From: Chryseosolibacter sp049791675
Lineage (GTDB): Bacteria; Bacteroidota; Bacteroidia; Cytophagales; Cyclobacteriaceae
Reading direction: 5' to 3'
NCBI GenBank assembly: GCA_049791675.1
Contig: JBARAD010000105.1
Coordinates: 1-64,000 of the forward strand
DNA: 64,000 nucleotides
Position 1 is the first letter of the stretch; each line of letters opens with the position of its first letter. The notes under the pieces are model-generated. The model was not told the DNA's origin, did not search any database, and saw only the letters and a program-made list of their open reading frames with translations. The translations under genes and the position numbers were made by a program. Positions 43,455 through 53,017 of this stretch are shown here, in pieces.

Positions 43455-46400
43455 TTAGAAGGACAACGAAAGGTTGACACCATAGCGCTTCACGGAAGGT
43501 GCAGCATTATATTCAAGCCCCGTATAATTCTGGGCGCCGAATGAATTGGTCTCCGGGTCGAAATTGGTATGCTCGGGGAAATTGGGAGCCTTGTACCAAA
43601 GGTTGCGTCCGGTTAAAGTGATGCTGGCCGAGCCAAAAGGTGTCTTGCTCAATAATGACTTCGGCAAACTGTATCCAAGCGCTACTTCACTTAACCTGAT
43701 GACCGTCGCATCGAAAACATTAAGCTCGTCAGCGGAGTTGATGGCAAACGATCCCCCTGCTGTCTGGAAGTAAACGTCGTTCAAAAGAACCTGTGTGGTG
43801 TTCGGAATCTTCTGTCCGTCCCCATCCAGTATCGGTTCGTTGGTGTTGGTATCTCCCCACACACCCGGGACGACGAAGTAACCTTCCCTGTCTTCTGTGT
43901 CTTTGGTTACGCCGCGACCCAGATAAAATTGTGTTGTCGCAGAATAGAGATCGCCGCCATGGCGGTAGTTCCAAAGGCAGGAAAGGGTCAGACCCTTGTA
44001 ATTGAACCCTGTCCCGAGACTTGCAAGCCACTGCGGGTTGGGATCACCGATGAATCTGAAATCACTTGACTGGATCGCCAGACCCGTAGCAGGATCTATC
44101 AGAAGGTTTCCCTCGTCATCACGAACATTGTAGGTGCCTTTCAGTACGCCATAAGGCTGACCCGGTGCGAGCGTAGGTGTAACCTGTCCGCCATACAAAT
44201 TCCGCAGGATGATCTCTTCAATTCCGGGGATTAAGGACTCTACGTAATTTCTGTTTTTGGTAAACGTGCCAAACAGCGTCCATGAAAAACCGTTGCTCAT
44301 TTGCACTGGTGTGGCATCGAGACCGATCTCTAACCCTTTGTTTGACATTTCACCGAAATTGGTGATATACTGGTTGAAGCCTGTTTCATCCGCCAGCGAG
44401 ATGGGGGCAATTTGATCGGTGGTGCGGATATCATACGCTGAAATGGTCAGCTTCAACCTGTCATTGAACATTTGCAGATCGGCGCCAAGCTCGATACTGG
44501 TTGTGAATTCAGGCGTCAGGTTCTCGTCGTAAACGGTGATACCGGTAGACGCCCCGGGGATTCCCCGGAAGGGAAGGTCATTTCCCGGCACAGCGCCAAC
44601 GAGACCGCTACTGTTACCGAGGTTGAGATCATACGTAGGATACAGGTAGTAAACCGGCGCATCATTACCGATCTTGGACCACGCTGCACGGATCTTCCCG
44701 CTGCTCAGGAACGAGGATGATAGGTCAAACGCATCCGTGAAAACGAAAGAAGTGCTCACGGACGGATAGAAGAAACTCTGCTTGTCTTTCGGCAGTGTGG
44801 AGGACCAGTCATTTCGTCCCGTAACATTCAGGAACAGATAGTCCTTGTATCCCAGCGTAATATCACCCAGGACACCCAGTAGCCGCTGGCGTTGATATCT
44901 ACCTCCGAAAGGTGTCACATCATTGAAGTTGTCAATATCATCGATTTCAAATGCAACCGCATCCACCGCTTTCACCTGCTGATTTTCTTTCGTCCGTTGA
45001 TTGACGCTGGCGCCAAGAATTGCTTTGAAGCTGATGTTTTCGCTGATGGGCCGGTCGGCGGTCAACAGCAAATTCGATTCAATTTCCTGGAAGTAAATGT
45101 CGTCCGTGATCAGCTGTCCGATTCCTGCCGCACCGACGGAACCTCTCCGCGTAATCTCCTTTCTCCGGTCGTTGTAGGTATTGATCCCGATCTTGTAGCT
45201 GACGTTCAGCCAATCGTTGAAATCGTAACCTGCATTCAGTGCTGCGGCAATCCGGTTCACGTCACTTCTCAAACCGTTGTAACGCGAAGAATAGTATGGA
45301 TTATCCGCGGCGGCGCCCAGAAAGAAGACTTGCTGGCGCGTGGCCGGATCTTCAATAGGCTGTCCGGTGATATCCCAGTTTCTTCCGGGGAAAAGGATCC
45401 TGGAAAGGACGGAAGCGCTGACCTGGTTGGCGGATCCATATCCGCTTAAAGGTCCGCGCTGCACGGAGTTGATGAATGACATGTTGCCACCGATGTTCAA
45501 ACCGTTTTCCAGTTCCGTATTTCCGCCGATGCTGATGTTCGTCCGTCCATATTCCGAAAAGGGAATATATCCATCCTGTTTCATCCGTGACGCTACCGCT
45601 GTGAATACAGATTTCTCATTTCCACCCCGGATCGTAATGGAGTTATCAAAGACCTTTCCGTCGCGGAAGAAATCCTTCACATTGTCGGGGTATGCGCGGT
45701 AGGGCACCATATCCGGATGGTCCGGGAAGACTCCGGCATAGGCGGTCCAGTATGGGATCGAATCTACTTCGCTTCCATTGGGCGTGATGGTTCCGTCCGC
45801 ATTGTAGTTAACACCTGGTCCGGGTCGGTCAAATGCCGGCCCCCAGCTTCCATTGGCTTCAGCATACTGCCCCCGGGAACCATTGCCATATTTGTTCTGG
45901 TAGTTGGGAAGGTTTGCGATCTGTTCAATGGCAAATCCCGATGAATACGTGATCTCCAGACCTTTCCGGGAAGCGCGACTGCTTCCGGCCTTCGTAGTGA
46001 TGACCACCACGCCGTTGGACGCCCTGACCCCGTATAACGCTGCTGCAGCGCCGCCGGGCAGAATATTGATAGACTCGATGTTGTTGGGATCAATGTCTCC
46101 GACACGCCCGCTATAAGCTGAGCCATCGGTCAACTGGTTTGACGAGTTGTCAAATGAATTGTCGAAAGGGATGCCATCGACCACAAACAAGGGCTGATTG
46201 TTTCCGAAGAAAGACTTGTTACCCCTGATCGTAATGCGTGTAGCGCTACCGGGAGTACCACTCGTGCTCAGGATGTTTACGCCGGGAACTTTCCCCTGCA
46301 GACTGCGGAGCGCGTCGGGCTCCGACTTCATGGCCACTTTGTCGCCGGAAACATTAGCAACCGCATAGCCGAGTGCTCTTGTCTGCCGTTCAATACCCGC

Positions 46401-46754
46401 GGCGGTAACGACCACCTCGCCGAGTTGCTGAACATCCTGCGCCATCTGTACATCCACGATAGACCTTGCTCCCACGAGGGCCTCCACCGACGTCAGCCCG
46501 ATGAAGGAAAACACCAACGAGGCATCCTGTGGCACGGAAAGACTGTACGTTCCGTTTACATCTGTCACAGTTCCTATTGCCGATCCTTTAATAACGACGT
46601 TGACTCCCGGCAAGGGGGAGCCGTCTTCGGAGGAAGTCACCTTTCCGGTAACGGTCCGCTCCTGCGCAAGCACACTACTAAACATAGCGCACAGGCACAT
46701 TACTGTTAATAGTAAAATCTTCATCATACTTTTTTGGTTAATGTGATTCATCAA
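43455..46754 (-). CDS. SusC/RagA family TonB-linked outer membrane protein
   Basis: This 1099-residue TonB-dependent transporter has a signal peptide ending SSVLAQ, a CarboxypepD_reg-like domain (about 32-115), a plug domain with the SusC motif VVTAAGIERQ then VRASNGVVVITTKAG, and a 22-strand barrel ending in the C-terminal LSLSF aromatic. A start nine codons later (46727) is also possible. It heads a three-gene operon (susC, susD, lipoprotein). A propeller kinase and NarL-type regulator are encoded immediately upstream and may control it. Confidence 0.95.
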   Translation of the reverse strand: MMNHINQKSMMKILLLTVMCLCAMFSSVLAQERTVTGKVTSSEDGSPLPGVNVVIKGSAIGTVTDVNGTYSLSVPQDASLVFSFIGLTSVEALVGARSIVDVQMAQDVQQLGEVVVTAAGIERQTRALGYAVANVSGDKVAMKSEPDALRSLQGKVPGVNILSTSGTPGSATRITIRGNKSFFGNNQPLFVVDGIPFDNSFDNSSNQLTDGSAYSGRVGDIDPNNIESINILPGGAAAALYGVRASNGVVVITTKAGSSRASRKGLEITYSSGFAIEQIANLPNYQNKYGNGSRGQYAEANGSWGPAFDRPGPGVNYNADGTITPNGSEVDSIPYWTAYAGVFPDHPDMVPYRAYPDNVKDFFRDGKVFDNSITIRGGNEKSVFTAVASRMKQDGYIPFSEYGRTNISIGGNTELENGLNIGGNMSFINSVQRGPLSGYGSANQVSASVLSRILFPGRNWDITGQPIEDPATRQQVFFLGAAADNPYYSSRYNGLRSDVNRIAAALNAGYDFNDWLNVSYKIGINTYNDRRKEITRRGSVGAAGIGQLITDDIYFQEIESNLLLTADRPISENISFKAILGASVNQRTKENQQVKAVDAVAFEIDDIDNFNDVTPFGGRYQRQRLLGVLGDITLGYKDYLFLNVTGRNDWSSTLPKDKQSFFYPSVSTSFVFTDAFDLSSSFLSSGKIRAAWSKIGNDAPVYYLYPTYDLNLGNSSGLVGAVPGNDLPFRGIPGASTGITVYDENLTPEFTTSIELGADLQMFNDRLKLTISAYDIRTTDQIAPISLADETGFNQYITNFGEMSNKGLEIGLDATPVQMSNGFSWTLFGTFTKNRNYVESLIPGIEEIILRNLYGGQVTPTLAPGQPYGVLKGTYNVRDDEGNLLIDPATGLAIQSSDFRFIGDPNPQWLASLGTGFNYKGLTLSCLWNYRHGGDLYSATTQFYLGRGVTKDTEDREGYFVVPGVWGDTNTNEPILDGDGQKIPNTTQVLLNDVYFQTAGGSFAINSADELNVFDATVIRLSEVALGYSLPKSLLSKTPFGSASITLTGRNLWYKAPNFPEHTNFDPETNSFGAQNYTGLEYNAAPSVKRYGVNLSLSF

Positions 46755-47082
46755 AGCTCCCCCGTATGCCGCGGCATAAGGGACGGTTTACCAAAACTCC
46801 CAAAAGCCGGAGTCAAAAGAATGACTTGATTGGAGGTATATTATCGTGAGTATTATAACGTCTTTTGGGTTATCCGGCGGAACGGAAAAAATGCGGAAAA
46901 AAAAAGCCTCTCCATAAGAGGGGCTATCCTTCAGGAAAATCTTCATTAACCTGAGCTGACGAAGCACGGTGGTTGTGTGCGATGAAGGATGATGAAACAA
47001 ATTTTCAATATAATCCCGAAAAAATAATCACCCATGTGGGTTGATTTTTTTTTCAAGCCAGATCCTCAAAACCTGAAGACGA
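46755..47082. other. Intergenic region between regulator and susC
   Basis: About 330 bp that hold the terminator of the upstream regulator gene and the susC promoter. No gene is seen. Confidence 0.5.
46896..46925 (-). terminator. Intrinsic terminator after the NarL-type regulator
   Basis: On the minus strand AGCCCCTC pairs with GAGAGGCT, with one mismatch, and is followed by nine T. It separates the regulator transcript from the susC operon, so the two units are co-located but independently transcribed. Confidence 0.75.
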
Positions 47083-47715
47083 TCAGATCAACTTTTCAAG
47101 GTTTGCCTTGGCAATGGCTTCTGATTTACTGTTGACCTGGAGCTTGGAGTAGATATTTTTAATATGGGTCTTCGCGGTTTCCTTGGAAATAAAAAGTTCT
47201 TCCGATATCTGTGTGTAAGTCTTGCCTTCGGAGATGAGCTGAAGAATTTCCGTTTCCCGGCGTGTCAGCGGCGAATTCGGATTCACATGATAATTGTCGA
47301 TCACCATGCGGGCAATCCTGCTGCTCATGGGCGCCCCGCCTTTCACGATCTCCTCCAGGGCGGACAACAGTTCCATATAGTTGGCGCTTTTTGTGATGTA
47401 TCCGGAGGCGCCGGCTTTCAACGCTTCAAACACCAGTTCACTGTCTTCATAAACTGTCACCATGACGATTTCACTGTGCGGGCTTTTCTCCTTTATTATT
47501 TTGGTACCCTGGATACCATTCATTCCCGGCAGTTCAATGTCCATCAATATTATTTCAGGCTTATCACGGTTAATATTCTCTATGGCGTCCTCACAATTGC
47601 TGTACGCATTGATCACCATGAATTTCTGGGAACTGTTTACAATAAGGCTGAAACTGTTTCTGATCTCCTGATCATCTTCAACAATCAGAACTCTTTTTTT
47701 AAAGGGTAAGGCCAT
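47083..47715 (-). CDS. NarL/LuxR-type response regulator
   Basis: This 210-residue regulator has a receiver (about 7-125; acceptor Asp in IILMDIELPGMNG, Lys in YITKSA) and a LuxR-type helix-turn-helix with LTRRETEILQLISEGKT and FISKETAKTHIKNIYSKL. Its start overlaps the end of the kinase gene by 17 bp, a typical cognate pair. Because it lies directly before the susC operon, control of susCD is likely, but this is inference from position. Confidence 0.95.
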   Translation of the reverse strand: MALPFKKRVLIVEDDQEIRNSFSLIVNSSQKFMVINAYSNCEDAIENINRDKPEIILMDIELPGMNGIQGTKIIKEKSPHSEIVMVTVYEDSELVFEALKAGASGYITKSANYMELLSALEEIVKGGAPMSSRIARMVIDNYHVNPNSPLTRRETEILQLISEGKTYTQISEELFISKETAKTHIKNIYSKLQVNSKSEAIAKANLEKLI

Positions 47716-50653
47716 ATTTTAAGGTTTTGTTTAGCTTGAAGTTGAGAACGATTTTGGTTCCTTTATGCTTGTTACTCTGTATACGTAAAAGAGCCTTGAT
47801 CCTGTCGGCTCTTTCCCGGATATTTTTCAATCCGTTGGAATTTTCCACTTCCCCCAAATAAAAGCCGATTCCGTCGTCTTCAAATGACATTTCAAATGCA
47901 TCCTGCACCCGCACCAGCGTCAGGGTGACATTTTGGGCACCCGAATATTTGAAGGCATTGGTCATGGCTTCCTTGAAAATGAGGTTGGCTTCACGGCTGA
48001 ATCCGTAAGGAAGTTTACATTTTTCCTTCACTTCATTGTAGGCCCGGAAACTGATATTTTTCTCCTCAAACAATTTCTCGCCAAAATCCCGGATGTGAAG
48101 GAATAATTTTGAAAGCTCGTCATTACCCGGATCGATCGACCAGATAAAATCCCTGGTACCGGTATACAGATATTTCGCAGAATCTTCCACCTTGGTGTAA
48201 AGGTCGGTATGGTTTCCATTCTTGTTATTGGTACCATTCAGCTTCAACAAACTTACATAATTGATAATGCGCGTTAGCTGGTTTCCCATCTCATCATGAA
48301 AGTCGCGGGCAATCTCTTTACGCAAAGTTTCCTGTTCCTTCACCCGTACCCGTTCCATCATCATCAATTTATTGACCCGGCCCTTCACGCGTATATATAA
48401 TATAAGTGTCACCGCACCTGCCAGCAAGATGAACAAGCCTACCAGAAAGGACGCGGTTTTGTAGAAAGGTGTTCTGACAGTAAACGGATAATCCACGGCC
48501 GCAGGTGCCCAACTGCCTTGATTGTCTGTCGCCATTACACGAAAGGAATATTTTCCGGGAGGAAGGTTGCTGTAGGTAACCTCGTTATTGGAAGAAGGCG
48601 GTGACCAGGTCTTATCGAAGTTTTCCAGAAAGTATTTGAACTTCACAGATTTCGGATAGCGCTTATCCACCCTGTTGAAACGGAATGTGATGTGATTAAT
48701 TTCCGGGGGCAGCTGCGGATCAACCGGTAACTTAAAAAAGCCCGTCACGTCCTTGGAAAACTCATGGACCGAATATTGGCCGTAAAACAATTCAACGGAC
48801 GTAAGATGTAAACCAAAGGGCTTCTTCACATTGCGGTTGAATGCATTGAACTGATACAGCCCGTCGATGAGACCAAATAATTTTTGATCGCCCACGAGGT
48901 AGAACGCATTCTGATTCGTTTCAACGCCGGTCAGGCCATTGTCATAATCAAAATGAAGATTTTCCACGATCTCCAGGTCGCGGCTGAGTTTCAGCCGCGT
49001 GATCCCTTTCTCCGTTCCGATCCATAAGTAACCATCGGGATCCTCCGCTACAAAATAGATGAAGTCGGAAGGCAGTCCATGGTGCGTGCTGATTACTTTC
49101 TTAAACCGTGTTTCCGGATTGTAGATGGCAACGCCACCCCCACCCGAGCCCAGAAGGATCAATGAATCCCTGAAGGATTGAATGGAGAGTATCCCTGCGT
49201 TTTCGATCTCGGGAATTGAAATTGGATTAACCACACCCTTTTCGACGGTTGTCACGCCAAATTCATTACCGATAAATAACTTTCGGTAAAAACGGGAATA
49301 GTGGGCAGCACTTATATTATCCGAACTCAAACCCTGTTGCATTGTAATGTGCTTGAAGGTTTTGCCATCATAATAATTCATTCCTGCATTGAACGTGCCC
49401 GCGTACATATTTCCGGCCTCATCGAACTGTATTTTCACGACAGCAGAACTTGACAAACCATCGGCGCGGGTCAGCCATGTAAAGGAATCGGTCCCGCGAT
49501 TGTACTTACCCAATCCAAAAGAGGTTCCCACCCAAATGGTATGATCCGGTGACTCTGCAATGGTATGGACTTCGTTGCGGGAGGGCTGCCTTCTGTCAGC
49601 ATATGATTTTACCTTGCCGTTTTCAATTTTCCAGAGTCCTTTGCTCATGGACCCGATCCAGGTGGCCCCCGCGTTATCACGGTGAATGGCCATGACTACG
49701 TTCAGACCCTCGGGGCTGATCCGGTCGAAATCCTGGATATAGTATTTATACAATCCCATCCCGTGCGTGGCAAACCACGTGTTGCCCTCGGAATCAACGA
49801 GTACCTGGTTGATCTCCACATCACGCATCACGGTATCCACCATTGTAGTGCCATCGGCTGACAGGTTCTCTTTCATGATCGCGTTCCGGTATCGCGTCCA
49901 GAAAACCTGATTCACCGTATCCACGTAGAGTATATGGTTATTTATCGGAAGGGTGGCAGGAATAAAATCGCGCTTTTCAAAATCGATTGTAAAACGTCCC
50001 CTATCCGTGCTGAGCCAGACCTGTTTGTTGTAGTTAAAGACCCCGTACAATCTGTCGAATCTGTTTTTGTGGCTGAAATGATAATATCCATTTTCCGATT
50101 TGACATGGAAATTACTGTCTGTATCATAAAGGAGCACAGATCTATCAGGATTGAGATGGCAATAGGCTACAGTCTTATCTCCCGCGATGGGTTTGGACCA
50201 GTAGTATACTGAGTCGTTATGGATTTTGCCGAGGTTGCCGGGCGCTGAAATAAAAAAAAGCGTATCCTTCAATTCAAATACGCGCCTCATGCGCTTCGCA
50301 CTGACCGGTGAGCCAGGCTGATTGAAAGTCTTAAAGCTGACCCCGTCGAATCTCGACATACCCCTGGGATGAATGATCCAAAGGTTTTCTCTTGAATCGA
50401 GTTTCAGGTAGGTGACGATGTTACTGAGTAACCCGTCAAGGGTGGTATAAACTTTAAATTCGCGTCCATCGAATCTGGCGAGCCCACCGCCGTGCGTACC
50501 GATCCAGAGGTAACCGTTCTTATCCTCGAGCATGATGTTCACCTGTGATTGCGGGAGTCCGTCAATGGCCTTGTAATTCCGCATGGAATACCGCTGAGGA
50601 ACGCCTGTTGTGTACAGGCACAAAAGAAAACCGGTCACCAGAAGATAACGCAT
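47699..50653 (-). CDS. Periplasmic-propeller (Reg_prop/Y_Y_Y) sensor histidine kinase
   Basis: A sensor of 984 residues when started at the ATG near 50653; the frame extends 24 codons further to a TTG. After a signal peptide come many Reg_prop strands such as GYLWIGTHGGGLARFDG, about 14 blades in two propellers, then a Y_Y_Y domain (about 620-700), one membrane helix (about 740) and a HisKA_3 kinase with ARDFHDEMGNQL (His near 785) and HATPase with DDGIGF and GLKNIRERAD. Unlike hybrid HTCS sensors it lacks receiver and AraC domains; the overlapping NarL gene supplies the output. A periplasmic glycan or its fragment is a likely signal. Confidence 0.93.
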   Translation of the reverse strand: MRYLLVTGFLLCLYTTGVPQRYSMRNYKAIDGLPQSQVNIMLEDKNGYLWIGTHGGGLARFDGREFKVYTTLDGLLSNIVTYLKLDSRENLWIIHPRGMSRFDGVSFKTFNQPGSPVSAKRMRRVFELKDTLFFISAPGNLGKIHNDSVYYWSKPIAGDKTVAYCHLNPDRSVLLYDTDSNFHVKSENGYYHFSHKNRFDRLYGVFNYNKQVWLSTDRGRFTIDFEKRDFIPATLPINNHILYVDTVNQVFWTRYRNAIMKENLSADGTTMVDTVMRDVEINQVLVDSEGNTWFATHGMGLYKYYIQDFDRISPEGLNVVMAIHRDNAGATWIGSMSKGLWKIENGKVKSYADRRQPSRNEVHTIAESPDHTIWVGTSFGLGKYNRGTDSFTWLTRADGLSSSAVVKIQFDEAGNMYAGTFNAGMNYYDGKTFKHITMQQGLSSDNISAAHYSRFYRKLFIGNEFGVTTVEKGVVNPISIPEIENAGILSIQSFRDSLILLGSGGGGVAIYNPETRFKKVISTHHGLPSDFIYFVAEDPDGYLWIGTEKGITRLKLSRDLEIVENLHFDYDNGLTGVETNQNAFYLVGDQKLFGLIDGLYQFNAFNRNVKKPFGLHLTSVELFYGQYSVHEFSKDVTGFFKLPVDPQLPPEINHITFRFNRVDKRYPKSVKFKYFLENFDKTWSPPSSNNEVTYSNLPPGKYSFRVMATDNQGSWAPAAVDYPFTVRTPFYKTASFLVGLFILLAGAVTLILYIRVKGRVNKLMMMERVRVKEQETLRKEIARDFHDEMGNQLTRIINYVSLLKLNGTNNKNGNHTDLYTKVEDSAKYLYTGTRDFIWSIDPGNDELSKLFLHIRDFGEKLFEEKNISFRAYNEVKEKCKLPYGFSREANLIFKEAMTNAFKYSGAQNVTLTLVRVQDAFEMSFEDDGIGFYLGEVENSNGLKNIRERADRIKALLRIQSNKHKGTKIVLNFKLNKTLKYGLTL

Positions 50654-50888
50654 AAAGAGATCTATCTGCAAAGTACGAGATATCGTTCCGTAAAGATATC
50701 CCCCCACCCGCGGTATAACTATCAAGATAAATGCTATTTTTTCCGGTCTCAGTACGACTTCGATTTTTGGGTCGTTGTCGCGGTGTCGGCAGCATCATGT
50801 AGCATTTTCAACCAGATATCCGTTAGCGGTCGGCGGTGATCCGGAGATCAGCGGCATCCGGGATCATTTCAAAATTATCTCACCGCCG
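50654..50888. other. Intergenic region with an inverted repeat
   Basis: Between the propeller kinase and the phosphatase-family gene on the same strand. GGCGGTGA (50832-50839) and TCACCGCC (50880-50887) form an 8-bp perfect inverted repeat just after the phosphatase stop, enclosing smaller complementary strings. It may end that transcript, although no T-run follows. The propeller-kinase promoter must also be here. Confidence 0.5.
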
Positions 50889-51998
50889 TTAATGAGCCGA
50901 AGCTTTTACGGTTCTATCCTGCGGAAGGGCGATCATGGTCTGGACCACCTCTCCGACCGGTTCCTGATTGCGATAAGGAAGACCAAGGAAGGCTGCGATG
51001 GTTTTTGCAACTTGCTTCTGATAGGTCTTTGATTTCATCCGCATTTCTCCGAACGCAGGCGTGTCCGGGCCGATCACCGCGAACCAGATATGTCTGGACC
51101 CCGCCGCCAGAAGGCGATGGGTCCGCCAGTTGTTCTTTCCATTTCCCCTGCCATGATCAGTCGTTATAAACATTGTTGTCTGATCCCTGTAGTCTGGTTG
51201 CGACTGGATCCAGCGCCACAATGATGCAAGCATTTTATCGATGCTGTTGGCTGCTCTCAGATAGTCACCATACCTTCCGCCATGTGCATGATGATCTGTT
51301 TCATCGAAACCGATAAATGTGACGCGCGGCCTTTCGCGCTTCAGATATTCGAAGGCGTAGTGAAAGGTTAATGAATCTGACCGCTCACTTGTTTCAAGCT
51401 GATGTTTATTCAGCAACTTCTCCGCCCGCGAAATATTTCCCTCAGCCAGATCGCTACCGGCATTTACATAGATGTCGGATTTGGATTCGCGAAGGATGTA
51501 TGGAAACGCATCCCACGTTGCGAAGGCGGCCACCTCATTATCAAAACTGTTGTGCTGTTCGATCGCTTCCAGAACCGTCGGATGGGGATTCACTATTTTC
51601 TTGTTTGAAGATACTTTCCGATGGGGAAACCCTACCAGCATTTCACTGTAGCCGGGATAAGAAAGCAAGTGGTGGTTTTTACAGTTTACCTTATTCTTCA
51701 GATCTCTGTTTCCATAAAGCTGGCCTTCCTGCACGACATGCGTCCAGATGAACGGCATCAGCAATTTTCTTCGCTGCGTCTCCTCGGGATGTAAGAAGTT
51801 CTCTATGTCCCGGGTATCCACATATTTTCCCTCCCGCAGGATGTCGGGGTCTGCACCGTGAAAGAATTCCTGCCACCGGTACCCGTCGATTGTTACGAGA
51901 ATGATATTTTTTGTCTCCGGCGCCTGCGCCCGGCAAAAGGAAGGGAAGCAAAATATAAAAAAACAAGCGGCAACGGATCGTAAATTCATAGAACGCAT
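50889..51998 (-). CDS. Alkaline phosphatase superfamily hydrolase, secreted
   Basis: This 369-residue protein has a Sec signal ending CRA near residue 24 and the alkaline phosphatase/phosphodiesterase fold. Metal ligands appear in VTIDGYRWQ, the later DETDHHAHGG and the TTDHGRG motif, with NWRTH near the end. The nucleophile position reads SYPGYSEML, with Ser where type I phosphodiesterases have Thr. A start three codons later is possible. It probably cleaves a phosphate ester or diester in the periplasm; a sulfatase or phosphonate role cannot be excluded. Monocistronic by layout. Confidence 0.85.
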   Translation of the reverse strand: MRSMNLRSVAACFFIFCFPSFCRAQAPETKNIILVTIDGYRWQEFFHGADPDILREGKYVDTRDIENFLHPEETQRRKLLMPFIWTHVVQEGQLYGNRDLKNKVNCKNHHLLSYPGYSEMLVGFPHRKVSSNKKIVNPHPTVLEAIEQHNSFDNEVAAFATWDAFPYILRESKSDIYVNAGSDLAEGNISRAEKLLNKHQLETSERSDSLTFHYAFEYLKRERPRVTFIGFDETDHHAHGGRYGDYLRAANSIDKMLASLWRWIQSQPDYRDQTTMFITTDHGRGNGKNNWRTHRLLAAGSRHIWFAVIGPDTPAFGEMRMKSKTYQKQVAKTIAAFLGLPYRNQEPVGEVVQTMIALPQDRTVKASAH

Positions 51999-52171
51999 TT
52001 CAGATAAGGAAACAAAATCTATTCCCGTTGGCAGACTGAGATCTTCAATGGGAGCTTAAACAGCGCTGCGCCGGAGGATCCGGAGCTTTGAACCGGAGTT
52101 GTCAGTATTCCAAAGCCCGAAAATGACCTGTAAATGCATGATAATCGTGCTTTTTTACCTTACTTGTCAGT

Positions 52172-53017
52172 ATGTGGTCGAATTTTCATACGCACACCTT
52201 CTATTGCGACGGGAAAGGAACACCCGAAGACTACCTGCGGTCCGCAACGCGCGTGGGGCTGATGTCCATCGGTTTTTCTTCTCATGCGCCGGTGCCGTTT
52301 CCCTGTCAATGGTGCATGAAGCAGGAGGCCTTTGGTGATTACCTGGCAGCGGTGGAATCGCTGAAAGCGGACTTCCCGGAAATTGAGATCCACAAAGGGC
52401 TGGAGGTGGATTTCATCCCTCGCATCGTCTCCCCTTCGGATTTCAGACGGCAACTGGACTTTACCATCGGCTCCATCCATTTTGTGGATTCTTTTGAGGG
52501 AAAATACTGGGAGATTGATAACACCCTGGCCATTTTTAATGAAGGGCTGGAAAAGATCTTCCATAACAACGTCCGGGCTGCCATCAGCCGCTACCTCGAA
52601 CTGACGCGCGAAATGGTGCTGACTTCGCCACCTGATGTGGTGGGCCACCTTGATAAGATCAAGATCCACAATACACCACACCCTTACTTCGAGGAATCGG
52701 AAAGCTGGTACAGGGAGGAAGTGTTCAGGACTTTAAAAACCATTAAGGATGCAAACATCATTATGGAAGTCAATACGCGTGGTCTGTACAAGAAAAAATC
52801 ATCCACGACCTATCCCAGTCCCTGGATCCTGGAACGCGCCCATGATTTAAAAATACCTGTTACGCTCAGCAGTGACGCGCACCATCCCGATGAGCTGATA
52901 CACGGGTTTGACAGCTCCGCCCGTTTGTTGCAGGATATCGGTTTTAAAAATTTATCTATCTTGAAATGCGGCATCTGGAAACAAATGCCATTCAACGCGT
53001 ATGGCATTGATCAGTGA
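52172..53017 (+). CDS. PHP-family histidinol-phosphatase-like hydrolase
   Basis: This 281-residue metal-dependent phosphatase starts MWSNFHTHTFYCDG, the first PHP metal motif. Further ligands are in GFSSHAP, HKGLEVDF, GSIHFVD, VVGHLDKIK and SSDAHHP, the full PHP set. The length and WCMKQEAF-type insert match HisK-type histidinol phosphatases, but no his genes are nearby, so the true substrate may be another phosphomonoester. Its end overlaps the next gene by 17 bp; PHP, transporter and oxidoreductase form an operon. Confidence 0.85.
   Translation: MWSNFHTHTFYCDGKGTPEDYLRSATRVGLMSIGFSSHAPVPFPCQWCMKQEAFGDYLAAVESLKADFPEIEIHKGLEVDFIPRIVSPSDFRRQLDFTIGSIHFVDSFEGKYWEIDNTLAIFNEGLEKIFHNNVRAAISRYLELTREMVLTSPPDVVGHLDKIKIHNTPHPYFEESESWYREEVFRTLKTIKDANIIMEVNTRGLYKKKSSTTYPSPWILERAHDLKIPVTLSSDAHHPDELIHGFDSSARLLQDIGFKNLSILKCGIWKQMPFNAYGIDQ

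Noticed and set aside
52172..53017. Confident assignment as histidine biosynthesis gene hisK
   Set aside because: The fold and length fit, but there are no his genes nearby and the operon partners suggest another phosphate ester.
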